Source of the DNA: Clostridia bacterium | GTDB taxonomy: Bacteria; Bacillota; Clostridia; Saccharofermentanales; Saccharofermentanaceae | Length of the DNA: 44,512 bases | NCBI GenBank assembly: GCA_024403775.1 | Contig: JAKSRE010000022.1 | Coordinates: forward strand, 1-44,512 | Direction: 5' to 3' | In this document: piece by piece, positions 23,734 to 32,246 of the stretch | Layout of the letters: each line of letters opens with the position of its first letter | Numbering within the stretch: position 1 is the stretch's first letter | The notes under the pieces: generated by a model | What the model was told of the DNA's origin: nothing | Seen by the model: the letters and a program-made list of their open reading frames with translations, nothing else | The model's database searches: none | Translations under genes and position numbers: made by a program

Positions 23734-25956
23734 ATGCACGGTATAAGAAGACCAAATACAAGAAACAATATTATTGCGCTGGCTTCAGGATTTGCAGCCT
23801 TTGTTTTGGTATTCTTATTTCAGGCAATATTGAATCTGAAGTATAAAACTATGACCTCTATTCCTGGTGATTTCCAGAATTTGTTTTATGCTACAAAATT
23901 GATGGGAAGTGATTGGAATAATCTTACTTCACCACCTAAACTAAATATCTTACCGTCTTTTGTGTATTTCTTAATCTTAAGATTTGTAAGACGAGGTCCG
24001 ATTTTTATCTGGCAGTGTTTACTGCTGGTGATGGCTGTTTGCAAGAGTGTTCCTGCCTTTGTTGCAACGTTTATTGCTAAGAAAAGATATGATGTTAACG
24101 TAGTTTTATCTATACTGGTGGGTGTGCTTTGTTCTGTGTGCATTCCAGAAAGAAGCAATTTTCTTACTTCACAAGCATTTGCAGTAATGTTTGTCTGGTT
24201 ACTTGTATTAGTTTATGTTGAATTAAGCAATATTGAAAATAGAGCGGCAAGAATAAGTTTAATAATAATTAGTCAGATATTAGTTTTCTGTCTTGCTATT
24301 ACAAGCTTCGATTATATTGTATTTGTTCCTGCATTCTTGACTTACTTTATTTGTGAATTTGTAAAAAAGCATATAAAGAAAAGTGATTTTATTGTAGGTA
24401 TGGCTTCACTCGCTGCTGCTTTTGCAGGTTCTGTGATTTTTACATTATTTATTCAGAGAGTTTTTATTCCTAGAGGATATAATATTTATCGAGTAGCAGG
24501 AACAATTCAAAGATTTGAGTTAAAACTAATAGACGAAATAGAATCGCTTGTAACCCCAGAAGGTTGGTTGGGATTATTCGATTCAATTTTAGGATCTGTT
24601 TGGGAATTAACTGTGTACTCTTTTGGATTGATTCCATTAGTTGTTATTTTGTCAGTTGGAATTCTTTGGGGTAAGAAGGGAAATAAAAGATTAGGCTCCA
24701 TAACTAATGCTACTGTAATTATATCGCTTGGTTTGATATTTGCTATCATTTACAGAACAATCACGATGAGCTTTAATTTTGCTTTGATGCATATTGAACA
24801 TTACTCACCTTTTCCTAGTGTTTTTGAGATTGAGGATTTTGAATGTTATATAGGACCTATGCTTTTGTTTATGGTTCTTGCTATATATAAGAAATATGAA
24901 TTTGGTAAGAAGCAAATAATTGCAACATTGACTGTGTTTTTTGCTAGTTCTTTATACATGTTTTTTGTTCTTTTCTTCCCTACAAATAAGATAGCTGGAT
25001 ATAATTTGAAGACCTGTTTTGGTGATAATGCATCACTTCTTTTGTGTCTATTTTCTAGCGAGAATATAGGTGGTATTATTGCATTCTTCATAACAATACT
25101 CATTGTTGTTGGAGTGGCTTTTTTGGCAATAACAAATTCCTTGGATTATAAGGATTTTGCTTCTTTATTTATTTGTTTGTTCTTATTTCAATACCTTTTC
25201 GGATATTATGGTAAAGATTCAGGATACTGGGATGAAGTTAATATGTTTTCCAAAATTGATGATACTTATGGATTAAGTCAGCGTATGGGTTCTGATTTTG
25301 CAAATATCGATCAGATTAGTTTTATGGGTGATTACAACACAGGCTTTATTCTCCAGTATGCTATTAAAGATATGGTGGTAGTTCCAGGAGTTCCTGATGA
25401 GGAACTAGATGAAGTAGTTATTGTATCTTCCTATGATTTGCTTAAGGTAGCTAATTTCTTGGATGTCACAGAATATTACTATTGCGGTGCCCGTGAAGTT
25501 AATCCTAATGAATTTTTTTATGTTAAAGGCAATCGCTATTTAGATTTATTTGCTTCATATGGATTCCAGCTTGATAGTGCGGCGAAAGAATACTATATGG
25601 TACAAAATCTTAATAGAGTATATAAAGTGGCTCTTGGAAGAGAAATCGATCGTGATGGATATGAATATTGGTCTGAAGAAATATCCGAAGGTAATGTAAC
25701 ATATAAAGAGTTTATTTATGGTGTTCTCATGGGCGAAGAGTTTATGAGTAAGGGATACTCCCATAGAGATACAGTGAATAAATTCTATACTCTATTCTAT
25801 GATCCGGATTTAACTGATGACGAGAAATATGAGCCTAAGTATGAGGATTTGAAGATGCTAAGTAAACAACTTGATGAGGGAGTGCCATTCAATCTGTTTA
25901 TTGAAGGTTTCTTTATATCAGAGAATTGTGTACTTGACGATTTGAGGTGGGAATAA
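23734..25956 (+). CDS. Polytopic membrane protein with C-terminal DUF4214 domain
   Basis: 740 residues. Residues 1-500 hold ten to twelve transmembrane helices with a long loop. Residues 500-620 are soluble. Residues 620-735 match DUF4214: NRVYKVALGREIDRDGYEYW, then GVLMGEEFMSKG and a second module starting FYTLFYDPDL. DUF4214 is often attached to surface-polysaccharide or secreted proteins, with no proven function. The gene interrupts the rml set (rmlA-rmlB here, rmlD-rmlC after), which ties it to rhamnose-containing polymer synthesis. It may be a polymerase, a GT-C enzyme or a ligase; I cannot assign it. It starts immediately after the rmlB stop with no clear ribosome site, and it overlaps rmlD by one base. 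Confidence 0.75.
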   Translation: MHGIRRPNTRNNIIALASGFAAFVLVFLFQAILNLKYKTMTSIPGDFQNLFYATKLMGSDWNNLTSPPKLNILPSFVYFLILRFVRRGPIFIWQCLLLVMAVCKSVPAFVATFIAKKRYDVNVVLSILVGVLCSVCIPERSNFLTSQAFAVMFVWLLVLVYVELSNIENRAARISLIIISQILVFCLAITSFDYIVFVPAFLTYFICEFVKKHIKKSDFIVGMASLAAAFAGSVIFTLFIQRVFIPRGYNIYRVAGTIQRFELKLIDEIESLVTPEGWLGLFDSILGSVWELTVYSFGLIPLVVILSVGILWGKKGNKRLGSITNATVIISLGLIFAIIYRTITMSFNFALMHIEHYSPFPSVFEIEDFECYIGPMLLFMVLAIYKKYEFGKKQIIATLTVFFASSLYMFFVLFFPTNKIAGYNLKTCFGDNASLLLCLFSSENIGGIIAFFITILIVVGVAFLAITNSLDYKDFASLFICLFLFQYLFGYYGKDSGYWDEVNMFSKIDDTYGLSQRMGSDFANIDQISFMGDYNTGFILQYAIKDMVVVPGVPDEELDEVVIVSSYDLLKVANFLDVTEYYYCGAREVNPNEFFYVKGNRYLDLFASYGFQLDSAAKEYYMVQNLNRVYKVALGREIDRDGYEYWSEEISEGNVTYKEFIYGVLMGEEFMSKGYSHRDTVNKFYTLFYDPDLTDDEKYEPKYEDLKMLSKQLDEGVPFNLFIEGFFISENCVLDDLRWE

Positions 25957-26855
25957 TGAAGGTTTTGGTAACAGGTGTAGGTGGCCAGTTAGGCTACGAT
26001 GTAATGAATGAATTAGTGGGAAGAGGAATCGAGGCAATTGGTTCTGATATTCTTCCTGAAAATAGTTTTTTTTCAAATTACATTTCTTTGGATATTACTA
26101 ATTCAGATTCTGTTAATAAGGTAATTGATGAAGTTAAGCCAGATGCAGTGATTCATTGTGCTGCCTGGACTGCAGTTGATGCAGCTGAGGATGATGAGAA
26201 TAAGGATAAGGTTATCGCTATAAATAAGAATGGTACCGAGAATATTGCCAAGGCATGTAAGCTAATAGATGCCAAGATGATTTATATTAGTACTGATTAT
26301 GTGTTTAACGGCCTTGGTGAGACACCATGGGTTCCTGATTCCAAGGAATATGCACCAATTAATGTTTATGGTCAGACCAAACTTGACGGTGAGCTTGCCG
26401 TAAGTTCTATCTTAGAGAAGTTTTTCATCGTGAGAATTGCCTGGGTATTTGGAAAAAATGGAAAGAACTTTATCAAGACTATGCTTAATGTTGGACAAAA
26501 ATATCCTGAAGTACGTGTAGTTAACGACCAGATTGGTACACCAACATATACGCTTGACCTTTCCAGACTCCTTGTTGATATGGTATTAACGGATAAATAT
26601 GGTTACTATCACGCTACAAACGAGGGTGGTTATATCTCATGGTATGATTTTACCTGTGAGATTTATCGTCAGGCAGGATTAACTACTAAGGTTACACCAG
26701 TTACTACTGAAGAATATGGTCTATCAAAGGCCAAAAGACCAGTAAACTCAAGACTTGATAAGAGTAAATTACGCACTAATGGATTTGAATCACTTCCAGA
26801 CTGGAAGGATGCATTAGCTAGATACTTAAAGGAGATTGATTATGGGACAAATTAA
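25956..26855 (+). CDS. rmlD: dTDP-4-dehydrorhamnose reductase
   Basis: 299 residues. The glycine-rich GVGGQLGYDV motif, AAWTAVDAAE, STDYVFNG and the catalytic YGQTK site are classical for RmlD. It performs the last step of dTDP-L-rhamnose synthesis, NAD(P)H reduction of dTDP-4-keto-rhamnose. The ATG at 25956 is preferred over an upstream GTG because GAGGTGGG lies at the correct spacing. It overlaps rmlC by 14 bases. Confidence 0.95.
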   Translation: MKVLVTGVGGQLGYDVMNELVGRGIEAIGSDILPENSFFSNYISLDITNSDSVNKVIDEVKPDAVIHCAAWTAVDAAEDDENKDKVIAINKNGTENIAKACKLIDAKMIYISTDYVFNGLGETPWVPDSKEYAPINVYGQTKLDGELAVSSILEKFFIVRIAWVFGKNGKNFIKTMLNVGQKYPEVRVVNDQIGTPTYTLDLSRLLVDMVLTDKYGYYHATNEGGYISWYDFTCEIYRQAGLTTKVTPVTTEEYGLSKAKRPVNSRLDKSKLRTNGFESLPDWKDALARYLKEIDYGTN

Positions 26856-27450
26856 AGTAACAAAAACTTCAATTGAAGGTTTGTATGAGATTGAGCCAAC
26901 TGTTCATGGTGACGAGCGTGGCTATTTTATCGAGACCTATAATTTTAATGACATGAAAGAGGCTGGCCTTGATATGGTTTTTGTTCAGGATAATCAGTCC
27001 ATGTCAAAAAAGGGTGTTCTTAGAGGACTTCATTTCCAGAAAGAATTTCCTCAGGGTAAGCTTGTGCGAGTAATCAAAGGGTCTGTATTTGATGTTGCAG
27101 TAGATCTTCGCGCCGATTCCAAAACTTATGGAAAGTGGCATGGAGTTATTTTGTCAGAAGAGAACAAGAAGCAGTTCTATATTTCTGAAGGATTCGCTCA
27201 TGGGTTCCTCGTATTAAGTGATACAGCAGAGTTCTGCTATAAGGTAACTGATTTTTATCACCCAGGTGATGAGGGTGGTCTTGCTTGGAATGACCCAGAG
27301 ATTGGTATTGAGTGGCCAGATATTAAGAGCATTGCTCCTTACGACGGAACTTCTTCTGGCGAAGGCTATGAGATGCTTGATGGCACCAAATTAAATCTTA
27401 GCGATAAGGACACCAAGTGGCTTCCACTTAAGGATACTTTTAAGTTCTGA
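26842..27450 (+). CDS. rmlC: dTDP-4-dehydrorhamnose 3,5-epimerase
   Basis: A 202-residue cupin. DERGYFIETYN, the QDNQSMSKKGVLRGLHFQ signature with the catalytic His, and FDVAVDLR are diagnostic. It epimerises C3 and C5 of dTDP-4-keto-6-deoxyglucose. The start follows AAAGGAG. It completes the rmlA-B-D-C set, in the uncommon order D before C with a membrane gene inserted. It is the last polysaccharide gene; the folate pair follows after 28 bases with no terminator visible. Confidence 0.96.
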   Translation: MGQIKVTKTSIEGLYEIEPTVHGDERGYFIETYNFNDMKEAGLDMVFVQDNQSMSKKGVLRGLHFQKEFPQGKLVRVIKGSVFDVAVDLRADSKTYGKWHGVILSEENKKQFYISEGFAHGFLVLSDTAEFCYKVTDFYHPGDEGGLAWNDPEIGIEWPDIKSIAPYDGTSSGEGYEMLDGTKLNLSDKDTKWLPLKDTFKF

Positions 27451-27478
27451 TAGAAATGTAGAAAGGGAGAAAAAGTCT

Positions 27479-28090
27479 ATGTACAATCTCAAGATTAACG
27501 ATTTTACAGATAAATTAAGTTCAGCAGCACCAGTTCCAGGTGGAGGAGGAGCCTCTGCCCTTATGGGAGGTATTGCTTCAAGCCTTTGTTCTATGGTTGC
27601 AAATCTTACTACAGGCAAGAAAAAATATGCTGAGTATCAGCCTGATATCGACAGAATTCTTGAGACAGTTCCTAAGCTTACTGAAGAGATTTTGGAGCTT
27701 ATTAATAAGGATGCTGAGGCTTTTGAGCCTTTGTCAAAAGCATATTCAATTCCAAAGGATATGGAAGGAAGAGACGAGTTACTGGAAAATGCTTTAAGAG
27801 TTGCTAGTGACGCACCTTTTGCTATCGTTGAGAAAATGGTAGAGGTAACAGATCTTATTGAAGAATTGACTATTAAGGGTTCAAGACTTGCGATAAGTGA
27901 TGTTGGTGTAGCAGCATGTGCCTGTGCAGCAGCTGTAAGAGGCGCCTCCATGAATGTATTTATTAATACTAAATTAATGAAGGACCGCGAGTATGCAGCT
28001 TCAATGAATGAGAAGACAATCAGTATTGTTAATGATGTAGTTGAGCGCTGTGATAAAGCATATAAGACAGTTCTTGAAGGACTTATGTGA
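27479..28090 (+). CDS. fchA: FchA/FTCD-family cyclodeaminase/methenyl-THF cyclohydrolase
   Basis: A 203-residue helical protein with the family's N-terminal APVPGGGGASALMGGIAS loop. The family covers formimidoyl-THF cyclodeaminases and FchA methenyl-THF cyclohydrolases. No formimidoyltransferase domain and no histidine-degradation genes are near. The next gene, folD, lacks the residues for its own cyclohydrolase step, so I favour the FchA role: 5,10-methenyl-THF to 10-formyl-THF. GAAAGGGAG sets the start. It probably shares the transcript from the rml genes. Confidence 0.88.
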   Translation: MYNLKINDFTDKLSSAAPVPGGGGASALMGGIASSLCSMVANLTTGKKKYAEYQPDIDRILETVPKLTEEILELINKDAEAFEPLSKAYSIPKDMEGRDELLENALRVASDAPFAIVEKMVEVTDLIEELTIKGSRLAISDVGVAACACAAAVRGASMNVFINTKLMKDREYAASMNEKTISIVNDVVERCDKAYKTVLEGLM

Positions 28091-28110
28091 TAAGAAGAGG
28101 GGATAAATAT

Positions 28111-28965
28111 ATGACAGAGTTATTAGGAAAGCCAGTTGCAGACAGTATTAATGAACAGCTTAGTATTACAATTAAGGAACTTAAAGATTCTGGTACTATT
28201 CCAACACTTGCAGTAGTAAGAGTAGGCGCAAGAGAAGATGATCTCTCATATGAGAGAGGACTTCTTAAGAAGTTTGATTCAATGGAATGCAAGGTTAATG
28301 TATTTGAACTTCCAGTAGAATGCACACAGGGTGACTTGGAAGAACTTATTAATACTCTTAATAGCGATGATAAGACACATGGTATTCTTATGTTCAGACC
28401 TCTTCCTAAGCACTTGTCTGAAGAGAGAATAAAGATGATTATTAATCCTTCCAAGGATGTTGATTCTATGGGAACAGCAAGCCTTGCCACTGTATTTGCA
28501 GGCAGTGGTGAAGGATATCCACCATGCACAGCACAGGCTGTAATGGAGATTTTGAAGTACTATAATATTGAGCTTAAGGGTAAGAAGGTAACTGTTATAG
28601 GAAGAAGCCTCGTTATTGGTAAGCCAGTAGCAATGATGCTTATTAAAGAAAATGCTACAGTAACTGTATGTCACACAAAGACAGTTGATACACCTAGTGA
28701 ATGCAGAAATGCAGATATTATTGTAGCTGCTGCTGGTGTAGCAAAGATGGTTACAAAGGAATATGTAAGAGAAGGTCAGATTGTAATTGACGTTGGAATG
28801 AACGTTGATGAGAATGGAAAACTCTGTGGCGATGTTAACTTCTCTGAAGTATCTGAGATAGTAGATGCTATTACTCCAGTACCTCGTGGTGTTGGTTCTG
28901 TAACCACATCTGTTCTTCTTAAGCATGTGGTTGAAGGTGCATTAAAAAGCACAAAAAAACAATAA
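28111..28965 (+). CDS. folD: FolD-type methylene-THF dehydrogenase, variant active site
   Basis: 284 residues. The fold is clearly FolD: NPSKDVDSMG, YPPCTAQAVMEIL, the NADP site VIGRSLVIGKPVAMML, and DVGMNVDENGKLCGDV. Two positions are unusual. In E. coli FolD and human MTHFD1 a lysine follows the active-site Tyr by four residues; here Tyr47 is followed by Leu51. The glutamine of the VQLPLP motif is Phe95. The closing motif is PVPRGVGSVT rather than PVPGGVGPMT. Both changed residues are needed for cyclohydrolase activity, so this protein is probably a dehydrogenase only, relying on the preceding FchA. AGAGGGG upstream of the ATG at 28111 rules against the GTG that overlaps fchA. Confidence 0.88.
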   Translation: MTELLGKPVADSINEQLSITIKELKDSGTIPTLAVVRVGAREDDLSYERGLLKKFDSMECKVNVFELPVECTQGDLEELINTLNSDDKTHGILMFRPLPKHLSEERIKMIINPSKDVDSMGTASLATVFAGSGEGYPPCTAQAVMEILKYYNIELKGKKVTVIGRSLVIGKPVAMMLIKENATVTVCHTKTVDTPSECRNADIIVAAAGVAKMVTKEYVREGQIVIDVGMNVDENGKLCGDVNFSEVSEIVDAITPVPRGVGSVTTSVLLKHVVEGALKSTKKQ

Positions 28966-29018
28966 AAATATAATTCGTGTAAACAAAAAAACGCTTTGGG
29001 GATGATAATTTACACTTA

Positions 29019-29047
29019 TTTACGTAGTGTTTGCAAATTAGTATTAT
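29019..29047 (+). promoter_or_regulatory. Promoter for the sensor-GGDEF gene
   Basis: TTTACG at 29019-29024, a 17-base spacer and TATTAT at 29042-29047. It would give a ~50-base leader. Just upstream, a GTGTAAA / TTTACAC inverted repeat (28977-28983 and 29009-29015) could be an operator or a weak folD terminator; it has no T tract. Confidence 0.5.
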
Positions 29048-29106
29048 GAGGTTTTCTTTTTGAAACTAGGATAATAGTATAAATTCATATAGTAAGAGGA
29101 TGGAAG

Positions 29107-31017
29107 ATGAAGAAGAGAAAGGTCGCAGTGTTTGGCAACGGTTGGAGTGATGAATATCTCAAGACCGCTCTGGATGGTATTACCAGATGTGCCAAAGAAA
29201 ACAATACTGATTTATATATTTTCGTTGAATATTCTTCTATGGGTCAGACCAATGAAGAAGCTCAGGGTGATATAAATGTAATTAATCTTGCCGATTTTAA
29301 TAAATATGATGGCGTGCTTCTTCTTGGAAACACACTCAATAACTTTGGCGAACTTTCTATTATCCATGACCGAATACTAAAATCTAATATTCCTGCTGTA
29401 TGTCTTGAATACGAGCTTGAAGGCGTTGACTGTATCTGTACTGATAACTATACAGGTATGCGTGAACTGTGTGATCACCTCATAAACGAGCATGGTGTAA
29501 GAAAAGCTGTGTATGTGTCAGGTGACAGTCAGAATCTGGAAAATAAAGAGCGTCGAAGAGCTCTTGAAGATGCCCTCAAAGAATCTGGTTCTTCTCTGGA
29601 TGAAGATTATATCATCGATGGTGAGTGGAGCTATTATACAGTTCAGGATCTTATTCCCAAGTGGCTTAATACGCATGACATGCCAGATGCTTTTGTCTGC
29701 GCTAATGATGTTATGGCAATGGGAACCATGTTCTCTCTTCTTAAGGCAGGCTATGAGCTTCCTAAAGATACAATTGTAACAGGATTCGACCATATTATTT
29801 CTGGTCAGACCTTTGCTCCAATTGTTACTACAGTTGATCGTGGCTGGGATGAGAGAAGTTACCAGGGAATGGCACATCTTCTTGATCTTATTGATGGTGC
29901 TAAGCATACAGGAATCATGAAGGTCCCTTCAAAACTTGCAATTGGCGAGAGCTGTGGATGTCCTTTGTCACATGAAGCAGAGAAAATTCGTAATAATTAT
30001 ATAAACAATTCCTATGTAGTGCCTATCGCGAGAACTATGTTTGACTGGCACTTATCTGGTCTTGATACAGTTAACAATACTGCAAAAGAATTAAATGAAG
30101 TTCATACTGGACTTGGAAAACTATTTCTTACTTCACCAGAAATCGGATATGACGTCTATGAAGGCGAGACTTTCTGTATTTGTCTTGATTCTGCGTTTGT
30201 TGCATCTATCTCAGAACCAGCACCAACAAGACATATGGGATATAGTAACACTATGGATGTGATATTTGCCAGAGACAAAGGCAGATTACTGCCTCGTCAG
30301 ACAATCAAGACATCATATATTTATCCGATTTTCGAAGAAGATGGTGCTCCTTGTACTTACCTTATCTCGCCTCTTCACCACGAAGGTGCAGTTCTTGGTT
30401 ATGCAGTATTTAAGAATCAGTACAGAATGATAGAGCAGTATTATCTGCATTCCTGGATTAATCATATGAGTATCGGTATCCTTCATGCAGAGAAGAGTAT
30501 CCGCATGGAGACAATGAATCAGAAGCTTAATGAGATGTCAATTATGGATGAGCTCTCTGGTCTTCTTAACCGTAAGGGCTACGAGAAGCGTGCGATTCCT
30601 TTTATCGAGCAGATTCGTGCTGAGGGTCGAGATGGAATTCTCATGGTAGTAGATATTAATAAGATGAAAGACATAAATGACCGCTACGGACATCTTCAGG
30701 GAGACTTGGCGATTCGCATGGTATCTAAGGCTATAGCTGCTACCATTCCAGAAGACTGGTATGGCATAAGATATGGTGGTGATGAATTCGTAATTCTTGG
30801 TGAGCGTAAGTTTATCGATGATGGTGGTGCTATTAAGAATCAGCTCTGTGAGACTGTTCAAAAGCAGGCTGCGGATATGAGACTTCCATTTGATCTTACA
30901 ATAAGTGTAGGCTCAGTTATCATTGATGCCAGTGAGAAAATCGCGTTTAGTGAATACTTTAAGATGGCAGATAATGCTATGTATGAGATGAAGAAAATAC
31001 TTCACGAGGAGAAATAA
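29107..31017 (+). CDS. Periplasmic-binding-fold sensor with GGDEF domain
   Basis: 636 residues. Residues 1-290 resemble the ligand-binding half of a LacI-family regulator (start KRKVAVFGNGW, then FVCANDVMAMGT and ATTVDRGWDERSY equivalents). There is no HTH before it and no signal peptide, so it should bind a small ligand in the cytoplasm. Residues 300-460 are an intermediate domain with no clear relative. Residues 470-636 are a diguanylate cyclase with SIMDELSGLLNRKGYE and an intact GGDEF at 557-561. No RxxD inhibitory site is seen before it. It likely makes cyclic di-GMP in response to a sugar-like ligand. GAGGATGGAAG precedes the ATG. The HD-GYP gene at 36884 provides the opposite activity. 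Confidence 0.9.
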   Translation: MKKRKVAVFGNGWSDEYLKTALDGITRCAKENNTDLYIFVEYSSMGQTNEEAQGDINVINLADFNKYDGVLLLGNTLNNFGELSIIHDRILKSNIPAVCLEYELEGVDCICTDNYTGMRELCDHLINEHGVRKAVYVSGDSQNLENKERRRALEDALKESGSSLDEDYIIDGEWSYYTVQDLIPKWLNTHDMPDAFVCANDVMAMGTMFSLLKAGYELPKDTIVTGFDHIISGQTFAPIVTTVDRGWDERSYQGMAHLLDLIDGAKHTGIMKVPSKLAIGESCGCPLSHEAEKIRNNYINNSYVVPIARTMFDWHLSGLDTVNNTAKELNEVHTGLGKLFLTSPEIGYDVYEGETFCICLDSAFVASISEPAPTRHMGYSNTMDVIFARDKGRLLPRQTIKTSYIYPIFEEDGAPCTYLISPLHHEGAVLGYAVFKNQYRMIEQYYLHSWINHMSIGILHAEKSIRMETMNQKLNEMSIMDELSGLLNRKGYEKRAIPFIEQIRAEGRDGILMVVDINKMKDINDRYGHLQGDLAIRMVSKAIAATIPEDWYGIRYGGDEFVILGERKFIDDGGAIKNQLCETVQKQAADMRLPFDLTISVGSVIIDASEKIAFSEYFKMADNAMYEMKKILHEEK

Positions 31018-31022
31018 TTCAG

Positions 31023-32246
31023 ATGAGTTGCCCCGTATCCAAAATCTGTGGCGGCTGTGAATACATTGATATTTCCTATGAGGAGCAGCTCAAACGTAAG
31101 CAGAAACTTTGTAATGATCTGCTTTCTTCAATTTGCAAAGTAAATCCTATAATCGGAGCAGAGGATCCATACCATTACCGCAACAAGGTACATGGAGCTT
31201 TCTCCTCCTCGAAAAGCGGTCTCAAATGTGGCCGTTATCAGGAAAAGACGCATAAAATTATCGAGTGCTTTGACTGCGACATCGAAGATATTGGTGCGCA
31301 GAAAATCATTGAAGATGTAAAACTTATTGCTTCAAAATCAAAAATCAGAATCTATGACGAAGTTAACAGAACAGGCACCCTAAGAAGGGTTCTTGTACGC
31401 TGCAGTAAATCTTCTGGAAAATATATGCTGGTATTAGTATCCGCAGTAGCTGAATTTCCAGGAAAAAGAAACTTTATAAAGGCAATTACAAGCAAACACA
31501 AAGAGATTGTCACAGTTATCTTTAATGTGAATTCACGTAACGACTCAATGATTCTTGGTGATAAAAGTTATGTCGAATATGGCCCAGGTTTTCTTTATGA
31601 TGAACTATGTGGACTTAAGTTTAAAATCTCAGATAAGTCCTTCTATCAGATAAATCACGATCAGACAGAACTTCTTTATGGTAAGGCTATTGAATATGCT
31701 GATATTAAAGAAGGACAGAAAGTTCTTGATTGTTATTGCGGCATAGGAACAATAGGAATGTCTGTTGCCAAGGCAGTGCCTTCTTCTTTGGTTACTGGTG
31801 TAGAACTTAATAAGGCGGCCTGCAGTGACGCTACGACAAATAAGAAATTAAATGATTTGCGCAATGTCAGAATTGAGCAGGGCGATGCAACTATGTATAT
31901 GGTAAATTCTTCTTTGAGGGGCAATCACTTTGACGTGATTATTCTTGACCCGCCAAGAAGTGGAACAACGCCTGAATTTATTGAAGCATGTCGCAAGGCT
32001 AATCCAAATAAAATAGTATATGTATCATGTGATCCAAATACCCTTGCAAGAGATTTGAAGATTTTTGACAAAAACGGTTATAAAGCAATTGAAGCTACTC
32101 CAGTAGATATGTTTCCTTTTACAAAGCATGTGGAGACCTGCGTGCTTTTGAGTAGGGAAACATATCGACGACCAGATGCAAGAGCAAAAATTGATGTTGA
32201 TTTAGAGGACTATTATAAAATAAAGGAAAGAGGGGGGAGCGAATGA
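31023..32246 (+). CDS. RlmD/TrmA-family uracil-5 RNA methyltransferase
   Basis: 407 residues. The N-terminal cysteines (Cys3, Cys9 and Cys12 in CPVSKICGGC, with Cys82 or Cys85 later) form a [4Fe-4S] site as in RlmD. The SAM-binding motif is DCYCGIGTIG. The nucleophile Cys lies in YVSCDPNTLARDL after DPPRSG, and a catalytic Glu near the C-terminus in KHVETCVLLSR. It methylates C5 of a uridine in 23S rRNA or tRNA. The C-terminal extension ends KIKERGGSE. It begins five bases after the GGDEF gene and overlaps the DUF1016 gene by four bases. The exact target RNA is unknown; several paralogues usually occur in Lachnospiraceae. Confidence 0.92.
   Translation: MSCPVSKICGGCEYIDISYEEQLKRKQKLCNDLLSSICKVNPIIGAEDPYHYRNKVHGAFSSSKSGLKCGRYQEKTHKIIECFDCDIEDIGAQKIIEDVKLIASKSKIRIYDEVNRTGTLRRVLVRCSKSSGKYMLVLVSAVAEFPGKRNFIKAITSKHKEIVTVIFNVNSRNDSMILGDKSYVEYGPGFLYDELCGLKFKISDKSFYQINHDQTELLYGKAIEYADIKEGQKVLDCYCGIGTIGMSVAKAVPSSLVTGVELNKAACSDATTNKKLNDLRNVRIEQGDATMYMVNSSLRGNHFDVIILDPPRSGTTPEFIEACRKANPNKIVYVSCDPNTLARDLKIFDKNGYKAIEATPVDMFPFTKHVETCVLLSRETYRRPDARAKIDVDLEDYYKIKERGGSE

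Noticed and set aside
28279..28926. Leftward 215-residue frame opposite folD
   Set aside because: It lies fully antisense to a well-supported gene, has no ribosome site and resembles no known domain; it is a product of codon bias.
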